From: Hsuehochloa calcarea
Taxonomy: Eukaryota; Streptophyta; Magnoliopsida; Poales; Poaceae
Direction: 5' to 3'
DNA length: 64,000 nucleotides
Assembly: GCA_036346395.1 (NCBI GenBank)
Contig: CM070594.1
Coordinates: 58,575,519-58,639,518 of the forward strand
Below the pieces are notes generated by a model. It saw only the letters and a list, made by a program, of their open reading frames with translations. It had not been told where the DNA came from and did not search any database. This document shows positions 34,201 through 47,109 of this stretch, piece by piece. Position numbers and translations under genes: made by a program. Position 1 is the first letter of the stretch. The number at the start of each line of letters is the position of its first letter.

Positions 34201-35018
34201 AATTCTGATCAACTCTTGTGCCCTTTCAGTTTGTGACAAGAACAGGGCCACACGGCATGGCAGGGGAGATCGGGGTGATCTTCAACATCCCACAGCCGTT
34301 CACCATCCGGAGCAGGATGCTCACACAGGTTGTACGCATAAGCCACAGCCATCTGCTGAAGACCGTCCAGCCCGACACTGCAGATGTGGACACTATATTC
34401 TCCAATTTTGTTCAGGTACGTATCCTTCCTTTCGGACCATTTTATCCGGCTTTATTCGGGAACGTACCTACATTTGATGATGATGCAATGTAAAAATATT
34501 TCCTACATTCAACTTGGCAACATTCTTTTTCCCCCCAGTATCTTGGATCTCTGAAGGTGCAAGCAGAGGAAGTAGCAATTGTCAGTGAGCTCCTGTCTAA
34601 CACAGACCTGGTTCAGAACGGCGGCGCGTTGGTTTCAAGCAGTACTGTCATGTTTGATATCGAGGAACCCCAAGACACTGCTCACAAAATGCTGCTGCGT
34701 AAAGAACCCAGACGAGTGGTTATCCACGAGCAATTTCCGAATGGGACTAACAGACCAAGGAACCATGCGGCAGGGAAGCTCATCCATCTGCCTGGTTCAC
34801 TGCGAGAACTGATGAAACTTGCAGGTACGTGAATTATCTTTCTGCATAAAGATTGGCTTCATCAGATGTTCAGAAACGTAGTGACATGTATGCGTTGTGG
34901 AAATGTCATTGCAGGAGACAAGTTCGGAAAGACGGCAAGAAGGGTCCTCACCGCCGACGGCGCCGAAGTGGAAGACATTCGCGCGCTGAGAGATGGCGAT
35001 CACCTGTTCTTGTGTTGA
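31248..35018 (+). CDS. Shaker-type voltage-gated K+ channel alpha subunit (KAT/KC1-like), 11 exons
   Basis: Plasma-membrane potassium channel subunit, 616 residues. Exons: 31248-31399, 31489-31704, 31802-31957, 32791-32848, 32980-33297, 33433-33672, 33750-33848, 33961-33996, 34230-34415, 34539-34824, 34915-35018; their lengths sum to 1851 nt, in frame. Domains in order: N-terminus; S1 (about 56-74, FLIVLVLYSAWASPFELAL); S4 voltage sensor (about 157-175, LRLWRLRRASKLF); S5; pore with TTVGYGD (250-256), the K+ selectivity signature; S6; C-linker; cyclic-nucleotide-binding-like domain (about 363-487); and KHA domain (about 546-616, LPGSLRELMKLAG...). There are no ankyrin repeats, unlike AKT/SKOR types. 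Start: ATG 31248 (MPRQGRESRT); an upstream GTG frame is not used. All introns are GT-AG except intron 1, which is GC-AG (donor AG/GCGAGC). The exact orthologue within the KAT/KC1 group cannot be fixed without comparison. Confidence 0.95.
32533..32670. repeat. 69-bp perfect tandem duplication in K+ channel intron 3
   Basis: 32533-32601 is repeated without difference at 32602-32670. It lies within the 833-bp third intron, away from splice sites. Identity suggests a recent event. Confidence 0.95.
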
Positions 35019-36680
35019 TAGCAAACTGCTCTCTGTGTGTGTATACGCAGCTAGTCCTATGAGTTAAGATGTAATTTTGTCGAATCCGAATTTCACAAAT
35101 ATATATTTTTTTTTGTGAAAACACTGTGGTATTCCATGTATCAGTAGATAGCACTCACAGATACACTACTGAATTGTTTTATACATGATGTAAACTATAT
35201 CATTCATTATATTACAAACATCTGAGTCGCATAGACCGCATCAGGTCGAATTTTACAACAAGGCCGAACATGCCAAATACTTACATTACATAAAAGTGAA
35301 AGCGACAGCGAAAGTAAAAAGAGTAGAGCACATCTCTCTACAGGCAAACAACTGAAAAACCCTGTGTGTGTCTGATATTAACCAAGACTTGGATAATATT
35401 GGAGGCACGCAAGCACCGACGGAGTCAGCTGGACTAAAAAGACTAAACTACTCATTATCATCTCCTGAGGCTCCAACTTTTAGATCCTTGTAGTAGGCAT
35501 AATCTCTATGATTTCCTACTTCTGAGGTTACGGGGAAAGAGCGAGGGTGAGCATAACTTCCGTGCTCACGAGCCAACACACAGGATGCAGTAATAATACA
35601 TACACGGCTTAACAAGGATGGCTCGGGTTCTTTTATTTGCTAAAAATAATATTTTTAATTACAATATTTAGAAATTCTTATGACTTAGCAGTTTAACTAA
35701 TCTCATTTTATTAAAGAGATATTGTGCAATATTTATAATGACGAAGGTAACCTCCACCTATGCTTAAATTTGATTGGAGTCACCCCTGCTTATTATTATC
35801 ACTGGGTACGATGACCCAGAAAAAAATCCAAATCATGGGCTAGGTGAACCCGACACAATAACCATTCCACCCACAAGGTTTTATAAATAGAACCAACTCT
35901 GGTAAGCTCCCATGTCTGCTTTTGGTCGTAGGCACGGCTGTTTAAACAGTTTAGATCCTGCAAATGTTGTACACTGTACCCATAAGAGACAATCAACTCG
36001 TTGCCCCATATGATTCCTTGGTCATGTAGTTGAGAGATCATAACAGTAACATTTCAAATTACCTCGCACCTTCTGCCATCTCACCCATATCGGTTGCCCC
36101 CACTTGCGGTGGGTCTCATAAGTTATGTAGGATGCTCACCACCACGACTAGCGTAGCTGGCAACTTCACCCTTCTTTGGTGTCTCATTCAAGTTGGATCG
36201 TATCCAACACTCGCACTACCTCACTCCACCACCAGTGAAATGATTTTCAGGGTCCAATAAATTGACTAAGTCAAATTGTATTTCACAGACTTGTGGTTGT
36301 ACTTACTTTACAATGCGATGTCATGACAAGATTAAGTCTTTAAGCCATCCGGCCGGTTCATACCACATACCAACCACTCCCGTGCTCCGATGACACCACC
36401 ACCATATCATCCCCCCAGATGAGGTAACAACAATTTAATAGGATTTTTGGGGAACAAAATACATTACCATAATATTCCAGTCATTTACCCACGATGACTG
36501 CCCAAATCCACTTTCATGATTTAAAAGATGATGATTAGGGCATTTAATACCCTGATACTTAAGAAAGACTAGCATGTAGCTTAAGTAAAACCTATAACTA
36601 GTAATTACCACATAGTTACTAGGGTGACATGGAATAATGGATTCAATTGCCAAATTATGGTATAATAATTAATTAATCAT

Positions 36681-36840
36681 TAAATAGGTATTTAACTACC
36701 TTAAAGTTTAACATACATTTACTTAAAGAATTAAAGCATGCAATTTTTAGTAATTTAAACTAAATAGGTATTTAACTACCTTAAAGTTTAACATACATTT
36801 ACTTAAAGAATTAAAGCATGCAATTTTGGGTAATTTAAAG
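36681..36840. repeat. 80-bp tandem duplication
   Basis: 36681-36760 is repeated at 36761-36840 with three differences near the end. Inside the gypsy-type LTR. Confidence 0.95.
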
Positions 36841-37275
36841 GAATATAATTTGTATAAAATGTAGACTCAAAATGATAAAAATATTGACTCGCCTAGAGTG
36901 AAGGTGAGAGAGTCTTGAAAGTCTTGTGCCTGATCAAACTGGAGATCTCCCACTTCTCTGAACTCTACTCGGACGAACGTGTAGGAAAAATAATAGACAA
37001 GTAAAGAGAACAAATAAATACACAAGAAATAGCAAATGAACTCCAAATTAAACGAGACCACTACCATTAGCAAGATCTTGAATTTAGATAAATTTAGAAA
37101 TAAATTTCACTAGCATTGGAGTTATAACATAGGAGAACGGAGCTTCTGAAATTTTGGTTTTGAGTACTGTTCGCTTTGAGTACTATTGGCTTTGAGTACT
37201 ATTGGCTTCGAGTACTATGCACTTCGAGTATTGTTGGTTTGAGTATTGTTCGTTTGATCATCGATCATCAGACTT

Positions 37276-37455
37276 GACGTGGTCGGAAGGAGGTTCGACT
37301 GCACGACGTGGTCGGAAGGAGCTTCGACAACACGTGGTCGGAAGGATCTTCGACTACACGTGGTCGGAAGGAGTTTGACAACACGTGGCCGGAAGGAGGT
37401 TCGACAACGCGACGTGGTAGGAAGGAGGTTCGACAACGCGGCGTGGTCAGAAGGA
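37276..37455. repeat. Minisatellite, ~26-29-bp unit, 7 copies
   Basis: Units start CGTGGTCGGAAGGA and end TTCGACAAC or a variant. Seven imperfect copies within the gypsy-type LTR, with a short GACGT/AACACGT bridge between units. Confidence 0.85.
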
Positions 37456-38872
37456 CATGAGGAGGCGGGCACGAGAAGGGGCTTACCAAGACCGAGAGAG
37501 AGGTCGGTGGAGGTCGGTGGATGGCGAACGGCGGTGGGGAAGCTCGCGGTCGGAGGCAAAGGAAGATGGCAGGTGAAGGGGTCGACCGAGAATGAAGGAG
37601 AAGAGGAAATATGGTAGCTCCTATGACACAAAACTGAAATTGACTGAGAGGATTGCTTCAAGGAGCTCTGGGGCATGAATCAATGTGGGTAGAAGAGTGG
37701 GCTGCACTGATGCGTCGAAAATCGAAAGGAGGCGCGCAGCGGCTTGAACTCGGAGCTCGGGGTTTCAGGCAACCCACAGCAACAAGAGTGAGAGAGGGAG
37801 AGTTGGGTGGGGGAAGGAGATGAAGGGGGTACTCTCTTTATAGCCCGAGGGAGAGAAGGGGAGAGCCCTTGAGAGACTCGGAGGCGCGCGAGGTCCCAGG
37901 CGGTCATGGGAGCTCTGGTCGGTGAGGACGGGGTAGGTGCGTGCGCAGCGGGCGTAGGCTTGAGCAGCGCGGAGAGATGACGGGAGCGACAACTCGGGCG
38001 GACCGAAGCAAGTAGTGGAGGCGACATGGTGACGTGGCTGGTGGCGCAGTCGAGGGCATAGGCACTCGTCGTGGCGGCGGCCGGGACCGGCGGCTCGAGC
38101 GTAGCGGCGTCCCAAGTGACAATATCGGTCGAGGGGGAGGGCGTTGTAGTCCACAGGCAGGTGGGAGCGCCGGTGATGGGGCGGGCGGTGGCAGTGCGAG
38201 GCTCGCGAGACGCGTGCGTCGTGGCACAACACGCGGCTTAGGCGCTGCGCGCAGTAGTAGCCTTTATACGATGGGACCGGTGAGAGGAAGGAGCACCAAG
38301 GTCAAGGGCGGTGGAGGGAGTAGGGGCGAGGTGACAGGCGACGCGAGTGTGCGTGCCCAAGTGCGCGCAGACGGCGCGCTGAAGTCTGAGTTGGCGGCAC
38401 GTCGAGGCGAGGAGCAGTGCGGCGGCCATGGTGCGGCTTCATGGATAAGCGAGCGGCGTGGGAGCAGTGGACGGTCTGTCGATGAGGCGGATGAGGCGGA
38501 GAGGTTGGAGTCAAGGTGGCGAGAGGAGCAGTGGGCGCGCGGTGGCGCGGCAAGCGAGCACGAGCATGCAGGCGGCTCGGCCTGAGCCGGGAGGAAGAAG
38601 GCGGGGAGGGTGGGCGGTGGGTCGAAAGAGGGGAGATGGGCTAGGGAAAAAGGGCAATAAGGAGTGGCCTAAGCCCAGGAGGAAAGACAGGTCGGCCCAT
38701 TGGGGAGAGAAAGTGGGTTGAGCCCAAAGAGAGGGGTTTTGAATTTGAGGTAGAATCTTGAGATTTTGAAAATACAACTTAATTTTAAATAAGTTTTTTT
38801 AACCCAACTGACAAAAGTAAATACTATTCAAGAACCGATAATGGGTTGTTACAAATTTTTCGTGTGACTCTC

Positions 38873-39729
38873 ATAGGGCTTCTTCTCCATTTATACAGCA
38901 TTGAGTATACATGGTATGATTTACATTTGTAAAAAAGAATCACTACAATTCAGGAAACAACCCATTGTTGTAATCACGGGTGCTATAGTGTTGTTCAACA
39001 ATAGCTCATCATGCTGATTTCTTGTTTTACATTCCTCCTCAATCTCATTCGACGGAGCTGAGGTTGAGATTGAATCTTAAATTATCCAACATCTGTTTGG
39101 TCTTTGGTTTTGTGAAAGCATCCGCTATTTGATCGTAGGGAACAAAGCGCACTTCAAAGGTTCGAGCGCTACTTTCTCCCCGACGAAATGGAAATCCACT
39201 TCTACGTGTTTTGTTCTAGCATGAAACATAGGATTGGTTGTCAAGTAAGTTGCGCCGAGGTTATCACACCACAGTATTGGTGCCCTTGGCTGTGGTAAGT
39301 TCAATTCCTTGAGCAAATATCGTACCCAGGTCACTTCGGCAGTCCCATTTGCTAAAGCTTTGTATGCAGCCTCGGTGTTTCAGCCAGATACAGTAGGTTG
39401 CTTACGAGCACTCCACAAAATCAGATTAGGGCCGAAGAACACTGCAAATCCTTCGGTTGAGCGGCGATCATCTGCACATCCTGCCCAATCGACATCAGTA
39501 AACACACTAAGAAGTGTGGATTGTGAACGTCGTATGCTTAGTCCATGGGAGACCGTTCCTTTGACATATCGGAGAATTCTCTTGACTGCCTCCCAGTGCA
39601 CATCGGTTTGTTTCGACAAGTATTGGCAGACCTTGTTAACAACAAAGGAGATATCCGGCCTTGTTAAGGTGAGATACCTCAAGACGCCCACCATGCTGTG
39701 ATATTTCCCTGAATCAGCTTAGGAGGATT
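38873..39729 (-). mobile_element. copia fragment: RNase H end plus short 3' LTR
   Basis: Minus-strand remnant. The pol end (39727-39045) is followed by the purine-rich GATTGAGGAGGAA and then a candidate LTR 39031-38873 (TGTAAAACAAG...GAGAGTCACA), with TATAAATGGAG inside. The 5' side is cut off exactly where the gypsy-type LTR at 39730 begins. The element is thus wedged between two gypsy-type LTRs. Confidence 0.75.
39045..39727 (-). pseudogene. copia RNase H region
   Basis: Reads VGVLRYLTLTRPDISFVVNK, then VHWEAVKRILRYVKGT, VFTDVDWAGCADDRRSTEGF and WSARKQPTVSG. After a stop and shift near 39379 it continues as ILWCDNLGATYLTTNPMFHA, RTKHVEVDFHFV, and (shifted again) QIADAFTKPKTKQMLDN with the natural stop at 39047-39045. 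These are the conserved copia RNase H and tail blocks. Two frame interruptions. Confidence 0.88.
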
Positions 39730-42700
39730 TGTAACATCCCAAATCTTGGGATTGTATTTCAAATGTATAAAAAGGTGAAAATTTTAAAACTTTTAAATAT
39801 GCGTTGGATTTCTGGAGCATTTGCATAATTTGTTGTGTTTGAAAATTTTAAAATCAAAGAAAACATACAACTTAAATCGAAGCTCTCAATGAAAACAGAA
39901 ATAAAAACTTGTTACCATCCTTGGGAAAAATTTTATTTAACTCTTATAATATTTATCATGAATAAATACAATTTTTTCAAAAATTTTAGAAACCAAATCA
40001 ACCCTAATAAAATTCAAAACCCATTTGAATAACCCCTGCAGTTAAGGGATTAAAAATAAGCAAATAAAATATGAACAGTGACGTTTCAAATTTTATATGG
40101 ATACTAGGTCATCCCAGGCACATTCCTGTAAAATTTTAGAATTTATTGATATTTTATCTAAGTCAGTCAAAATTGAAGGTTTGAATTAAAATAAGTCAAC
40201 CCTATTCACTCAACCTAACCGCTTAACCAACCGACCCGGACAGAGTACTGTTCCACCGACTGAACTGTTTTCGAGCTGACTCGACTCAACCGCCTAACCA
40301 AATCGATCGGACCAAGCGACCGAGCCCACATTCGGAGTCACTCACCTCTTGGTCCCACTCGTCAGCAGCTTCTTCCCCAGCTCAATGACACGCGCAGGCG
40401 CCGAGCGCCACACGTCCATGCCACTCTACTCGGCTCCATCCGCCTTTGCTAACTCCGTCTCTCCACCGCACCAGGCGACCAACCCCCGAGCTCCGCCTAC
40501 CAACGCTGTCGACCGTCTCGTAGTCGACCGCGAGGAAAAGAACGCATGTGCCCTTGCCCCATTTCGCCTCTTCCTCAACTCTCTCGATGTTGTTCCACTT
40601 CTCCCCGCAACCACACCATCTTCCTTGGTTCCCTGTGCCCTCCATCTTTTCCCATGGGAGCTCATGGAAAAGCCACCACCTTGCTGGAATGCTCGCGCCG
40701 CCTCCAAGCTTCCTGGGCGCATCGATGGGCTCCAACCCTAATCTTCTTGTCCTTAGAGTTCTCGTGGATGTCATTTTGTTATCCCTCACCTCCTTTATCT
40801 CCTTTTGTGGCTGAGGCGCTGGGAACGTTGTTGTCTTCCTCGAGTCCGGCGATGTCCAGAGCGCGACCGCCTTCACCCCTCGTCGTCCCGGCCAAACCGG
40901 TGAGGCCCTTACCCTTTTAATCGAGTCATCTCATGTTATAACTGCCTAGGGACATGTACCCTAGGTTAATTCGTCCCTCAACCATATAATCACTAGGCCT
41001 TGTTCATCTTCCATGTGCACGGCCGAAAGCACCACCACCAGCGCGATCCCATCTCCGGTGAGACCCAGTTCAATTCCTTCCTCCAGAGCCATCTCCTACA
41101 CTTACTCGAGCTTTCCCAACCACCATTTCCTCTTATTTTTAATCAGGTTATCCCCGCCGCGGTAGAGCACTACCGCCATTTCGGTTCATCGCCGCCGGCT
41201 CATCGCCGACCTTCTTCGTTCTCTTGCCTCCGGTGAGTTACTAGTAACTCGTAGACCCTCATGCGTGCGCTAGATTGCTTAAAGTGTTGTTGGTTTGGGA
41301 AGTGGCTTGTTAGCCCGAACGCCCGCTCCGCCAAACTCCAGCGCACCGCCGCTTTGCACCGCCATAGGACTCGCCGCCGACACCATTAGGACCGCCCCAG
41401 TCTGGGAATTCCTTTTTGGGTCTCCACGGCCACCTCCTTGGACCACACCGTCGGCGACACGCCGACGAAGTCACGATCGGCTCTGCCTCTGCTCTGTCCA
41501 AATGAGACAACCCTGTAGTAAAGTCATTAATGAAGCAAATCTTTGTCCTTAGGGTTAATTGGGAAATTAGTGTCGGTTTAATGTCGTGTGATTCATTAAC
41601 ATGTGGGCCCGAGGTCATTAAGTGCATAGTAACCAGCACCGGTAGACCCGTGGACCGGTTCATGGACCCTCGGTCCATACACTGTGCTATGGACTAAGAC
41701 TATGACATGTGGGCCCCCTGTAAGTTAACCTTTAATTCAGAATTTAATTGAAAAAGCACAATATTCATCAAACCCCGCTTGTCAGCTACTGTGGCTAGAA
41801 TAGGCACGGGTAAAGAAAGTATTAAATGTATTTATAATTTCCGAAATGATTATTTGTTGAATTGAAAACTCATTCAACTTCAAAAATGCAGAACTAATTC
41901 ATTCTAACTCCAAATCCAGTGAAACCAATTTTAGTAATTTTAATTTTTAATGAACTTTAATATGGTATAATTTTTGAACTTGTTACTGTTCTGTAAAAAT
42001 TAATTTTTAATATTGCTCTCGGAATATGATTATTTTTACACTAGAAAATGCTTTCACTTCCAAAATTCATAGAAAATTCATTCGAACTACAAATGAGGAC
42101 AATCAAGTTATTCTGGTTATAAAATTTTCTTATATATCATTCCATGTAATTTTTATCATCACCACATTTCTAGAAAATATTGCCAAAAGCTAGTTTTTGG
42201 ATGAATAGTGACTGGTTGCATTTTTCGTGATTTTTCTAACCTTTGATCTTCCAAAGGCCATAACTTCCACATACAAACTCCAAATAAAGTATTTTTTATT
42301 TATAAATTCATATAAAATCATAATCCACCTACTTTTAAATTTTCATGCTTTTTGGATAAATTTGAATTTTTGGGTATATTTGGTGTTATGTGTCTTATTG
42401 GCTTTTCGTATTCGAACGTTAGATTACGAAGATTCGAACGAGTTCGATTGCCATCCTCAATAGCAACAAGAGGATTATCTTCAACAAGGCAAGTAGCCCC
42501 CCTGATCATATTGATCCTATTACATTCGTTACAAATTATCTTATTTGCAACTTGTATGTATGCATATTCTACTTGAATGATTATTTTTCGTTAGAGGTAG
42601 TTATTCCTGTTAGATGCATGAGCCGTAGCAAATATTTATCCCTTGCCACTAGCCCTAAGTTATTATTCCCACTGATGTTAGTACTCGGTGGATGTTATGG

Positions 42701-43360
42701 ATTTTATACATGTTTATACGAATTGATGCTTAGTCATGCTTAGATTCCGATAGAGTTGGGTGGTTATCGACTTTGTCGATAATCTTGTTTACACAAATTA
42801 TTTTATTATGCTATGTCTAGTACTATGTGCTATGTTAATTTGAAAATTAAAAATGCAAACAAAACGATTTGGACTCAGATAAATAGTTGTTGGTGCAGTT
42901 ATTGGGTATTCAGGCCTTAATGCCTTATGGAGCGAAGCCCAGCAACTGAGCTCACATAACTTGTCGGACCTAAGCCCCGTGGGCTGGAGCCTTTCTTGGG
43001 TTAATCCTGGCCCATCTTTCGACGAAACATCCATGTATGGTACTGATGGGTGATGGCCCGTGCATAGTTTGGCTCGTCATTCAACCAAAAATCCATACTT
43101 TCATACGAGTGGCGATGCCTTGTCCATTCTCTCATACCTTCGACTTTCACATTACGACATGGCGAGATGGCAAGCGCCGCGCAGAGAATAACAAACCTTC
43201 AGTCTTTTGGGTGGCATAAGCACTATGCGTTGGAAAGCGCAGCAGGTAATTCAGCGATGCTTCTTCTTGGAGCCGAAGTCAGAACAGATCCAATTTTCGT
43301 GCATGCAGCATACATACTCTCGTCGCTCTAAACAAAACAAGTAGTGATCAGCTGTAGTGA
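39730..43360 (+). mobile_element. Gypsy-type LTR sequence, plus orientation (right border uncertain)
   Basis: Begins TGTAACATCCCAAATC and runs through AT-rich, GC-rich (40320-41680) and AT-rich sections. It ends with a part containing GTGGCATAAGCACTATGCG, GGAAAGC and TTCTTGGAGCCGAAG (about 43210-43280), which resembles the R-U5 side of large rice gypsy LTRs of the RIRE2/Dasheng kind (recollection, not checked). No internal gag or pol follows, so probably solo or truncated. Reading frames at 40.3-41.7 kb show no protein motifs. Confidence 0.55.
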
Positions 43361-44028
43361 ATGATAACATCTGCAACAAGCTTCTTTCCGGTCAGCTAAT
43401 GATACCCCTCCGTCAGCTACTTCATAGATGCAAATGCAAGGTTACTCTTAGGCACAATTGGCTGCTTTTGTGTCATTCGCGGAAGTAGGTAGACATTTAA
43501 ATTTCGTGCTTTTTGTCAAAAACACATTTTAATTTTATGAATTATTGTTGTAGAACACTAAAACTAATATTATATTATTTTTAGGCTAAAGAGGAGAGAG
43601 AAAGCTAGTGAAAAAATTATTTTGCCCCGATATAATATCATTTTCGGGCTAAAGAGGAGAGAGAAAGCTAGTGAAAATTTTATTCTACCCTTTCACTTCT
43701 TTCTTCCTATTCTCTCCTCTTCTTCTTCCCATTTCTCTTCGTTCCTCTTCTCTTCCTCCCCAGCCGAACTGGCCCAGATCCAGCCGTGGGCCGTCAAATC
43801 CAGGCACCTCCGGCCGCCGCCAGCACCGTCAGCACTCATGTCGTCGTCTCCCTCAGGAAGTCGCCACTCCAGCAGACGCAGCCACACGTCACTGCCGTCG
43901 TCGCATCGGGTCAAGACGCTAACGCCGGACACGCCGCGATCGCGCCGATGCCGCTTCCAGCCGCTGCAGGGTCCCGCGTCGCTGCCTCGGGTCCTCTTCA
44001 TCTTCCCTATCTCCGTCAACTCCCCGAC
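43361..44028. other. Unassigned sequence with a 31-bp direct repeat
   Basis: GGCTAAAGAGGAGAGAGAAA and its following 11 bases occur at 43584-43614 and 43647-43677. The GC-rich section 43750-44025 has open frames on both strands without motifs. The Sirevirus-like LTR ends at 44029. Confidence 0.5.
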
Positions 44029-46780
44029 TGTAAGATCGAGAAGGCCGACTAGAGGGGGGTGAATAGGAGGTTTATTTTTTTGTTGCTAAAATCGATTTCC
44101 AATGCGGAAGAGTAAGTCAAATCGATTTTGCACAATTAAGACATAAAACAACTAGTCTCACTAAGTACACCAACAATATAAGACTATATCAATAATAGCA
44201 AATATACAAAGACATGTAAGCAATTTAATTCTAGGAATATATATTACATAAAGTAAATCACTAGAGAACAAACCACAATGACACAATGACTTCTTACCGT
44301 GGTGTTCGAAAACTTGCCGGTCTCCCCTAATCTACATTGAGGTAAATCCAAACTAATTGGATCGGTTGCACGAATTAAGCCAAACACCTCCGAGGTAAGT
44401 CCAGCCACTTGGACCGGCTCCAACACGAACCAATACCTCAATCCACTTGGGGTTGCTCTTCCTCCACTCCAGAGATGGCGAGCACCAAACCACTCATAAC
44501 CGCCCGGGTCTTTTCACAACCTTCTTTGAGAAGCACACCGGCGCAACACCTCCAAACCGTCTAGGTGTCGGCAAACAGCAAGAGTAATAAGCTAAAAACT
44601 CTCACTTGAATGAATCAAGTGTCTAAGGTCAAGTGGATACACAATCCAGTACCTAATGCAACACGTGCACTTAGGGTTTGCTCTCTAAGCTCACTAAGTG
44701 CAACACATGTACAAAAGAGTATAGAGGACTTGCTCTTTGCTCAAAGTAATGAATATGGCACCAGCAACCTTGCTCATAGCCGGTCAAGGTGGATATTTGT
44801 AGCCCACACAAAAAAACTAGCCGTTGGAACAAACATCTTGAAAAAAAAAATCAGAATTTCCGGTAATACCGCCGTTCAGGACCAGTACTACCGCAGTCGA
44901 GAACAACGGTCGACTGTAGTGCATTTAATGCGACTAAAATAGCCGTTATGAAAAAGTTGTGGTACTACCACCAACTACAAATGGGTATTACCGCACTGCG
45001 GTAACACTGCTTGGCTATATCGGTATTACTGATTTCTAGAGGATCAAAAATACAAGAAAAACACCCTCTCTAGAAAAGTCGTACCGCCAAAGAAATATCG
45101 GTACTACCGCACAGTGGTAGTACCGTTCAGATCATGCGGTCATACTAATTCTCAGGGGAGATAAAAAAACACGCTCTCTGTATTTTACATACCGCTATAT
45201 ATTTTTTGTTTCTACCAACCTGCGTAGTACCGCCGTTCAAATGCGATCATTCCGATTATCAGAGAGTATCAAACCACTCGACAAAAAACTCTCTAGAAAC
45301 TACGTGCCACCAAATAAATATCGGTACTACCGACTTACGGTAGTACCGCTTATCAACAACGGTCATACCAATTTTTAAAACAGTTTTTTAAAAGCTCAAA
45401 ACAAGACAATGCATGAACCGTAACAATTTACAAAACACATTTGCAAACTTAGATAATACCACAAAAAGTAAGTACATGGACTTCAACCATGTGCAAAATA
45501 CATTTGCAAAGTATAGTCACATCCTACAAGGCTTGGACGCATGAGCCTCAACAATTTGCAAAACATATTCGCAAACAATAGCATTATGCTACAGTGAGCT
45601 AGAGCAAGTGAGATTAAGCTATCAACACATGATGAGACTCAAGCTACTAGTCAAGTTCCATCTTAATAGTACGGCAACCTATACTAGCAATCCAGTCTCT
45701 AACCAAATACCAAGACCGGTAAAAGACTAGGAACACATCATTAACCCTAGCAAGTCATACATTTGCATTGAGCATCCTCTTGAAGCTTGGTAACGTACAC
45801 CTTCACTTCAAGTCCGAGTTCTTAACTTAAATATCATCAATACATGATGTTCTTTTTCACTTCGAGATCTTGTCTTGATGCTCATCAACACATGATGATA
45901 TCCTTTATCCCGAATCTTGACTTGAATATCATCAACATATGATAATCTTCTTCACTTCGGGATCTTGTTGTGACGTTCATCAACACATGATGACATCCTT
46001 CATCCCGAATCTTGACTTGAATATCATCAACACATGATGATCATCTTCACGTGCCCTCCATCAACACATGATGGGTCTTCTATAGACTTGATGATCAACT
46101 CATCATCATCTTCTCTTCGAGATCTTGATATGCATCAACACATGATACATCCTTCACTTGATTTGATGACAATCAACTCATCATGCCATCCCAAGTCATC
46201 ATCATCATGGAACTCAACTTATTTCACCAACCCATGGAAAATGCTAGTTGCACAATGTGATTATCAATAATTACCACAACATACCATTAACTCATAATGG
46301 TGGATCAAGATACTTAATTCTTTCCCTCTTTGCTAATTGATAACAACCAACACAATTATAAATAATTGAATATTAAGCAATGTGAGTATATACGAACTAC
46401 ATTAGTTTTATATACTCAAGGGTATGTTTCAAAGTAGAGATCTCAAACATATGTGGATAAAGAAATATGGATCAATACTTATGAAACTACAAAACATATA
46501 GTGAACTCCCCTAAATGTGTGCATACACGATTGTGTAATAAGAACATATACACGTATTCAAGTTAGACTTTTGGTGGAGTTCAACCTATAGTTTGCATCC
46601 GAGGAATGCAACAAGATATAAGAATATGATGTCAAATACATACCTCTATGATTTTCACATTTTCATCCAAATAATACTACACGATAGGTATATCAATAGA
46701 AGTGTTAGTCTCACAAATAGATTAATCATTAATCACTAAAATAATCTATTAACTCATAATGGTAGGTCTAGATTCTCTAA
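44029..46780 (-). repeat. 3' LTR of the minus-strand Sirevirus-like element
   Basis: Aligns, inverted, with the LTRs at 13190-15932 and 51155-53836. Its end TGTAAGATCGAG...GGCCGACTAGAGGGGG is the complement of their shared terminus. Field order on the minus strand: ATCATG-GTTGAT dyads (46200-45830), GCAAA-TTTGC dyads (45600-45380), CGGTA-N-TACCG dyads (45375-44855), then a TATA-like ACAAATATCC near 44797. Confidence 0.82.
44855..45375 (-). promoter_or_regulatory. Dyad field 3, CGGTA-N-TACCG type
   Basis: Exact 11-mers CGGTAATACCG (44861-44871), CGGTACTACCG (45099-45109, 45322-45332) and CGGTAGTACCG (45338-45348), plus many near matches such as GGTAGTACCG. They lie directly upstream of the U3 TATA-like box. 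Confidence 0.75.
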
Positions 46781-46793
46781 TCTCCCCCTTTTT
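46781..46793 (-). other. Polypurine tract of the Sirevirus-like element
   Basis: Minus-strand AAAAAGGGGGAGA immediately before the 3' LTR. Sireviruses typically carry several such tracts; a second TTTAGGGGAG-like one reads in the LTR near 46515. Confidence 0.75.
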
Positions 46794-47109
46794 GGTGAAT
46801 GATGACAAATCTTTTAACAACAACAACATTGGGATATAGATCAACATAATATAAGAATTTTAAGCTATTGAACTATATCATGCATGTTATTAACCAATTT
46901 AAGACTTATGCACATAATGTATTCTTAAGCATGTGAATGAGACATGCAAGAAAAGTTGAAATCATAAGAGTGAATATTTTACTCATCCAAATGTATTTAT
47001 TAATAATATAAAAATATTTTACTCATCCAAATGTATTTATTGATCATATAAAAAATATTTTACTCATCCAAATGTATTTATTGATCATATTAAAAATATT
47101 TTACTCCCC

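Larger units (their letters stand above)
35150..38853 (-). mobile_element. Gypsy-type LTR sequence, minus orientation
   Basis: The start of the LTR on the minus strand is TGTAACAACCC at 38853. It runs leftward through an AT-rich part, a GC-rich promoter-leader part (38600-37700) and an AT-rich tail. It shares landmarks with the sequence at 58.2-60.3 kb, such as the AAATGAACTCCAAA block near 37035 and 58925. The left border (about 35150) is uncertain, since no TSD or CA end was fixed. No protein-coding frame is supported; the many open frames at 37.2-38.8 kb are compositional. Confidence 0.5.

Noticed and set aside
37215..38777. Many overlapping long ORFs on both strands
   Set aside because: GC-rich LTR leader with low stop-codon frequency; no protein domain in any frame.
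40349..41678. Open frames up to 164 codons
   Set aside because: Compositional ORFs in the GC-rich part of a gypsy-type LTR, overlapping on both strands without motifs.
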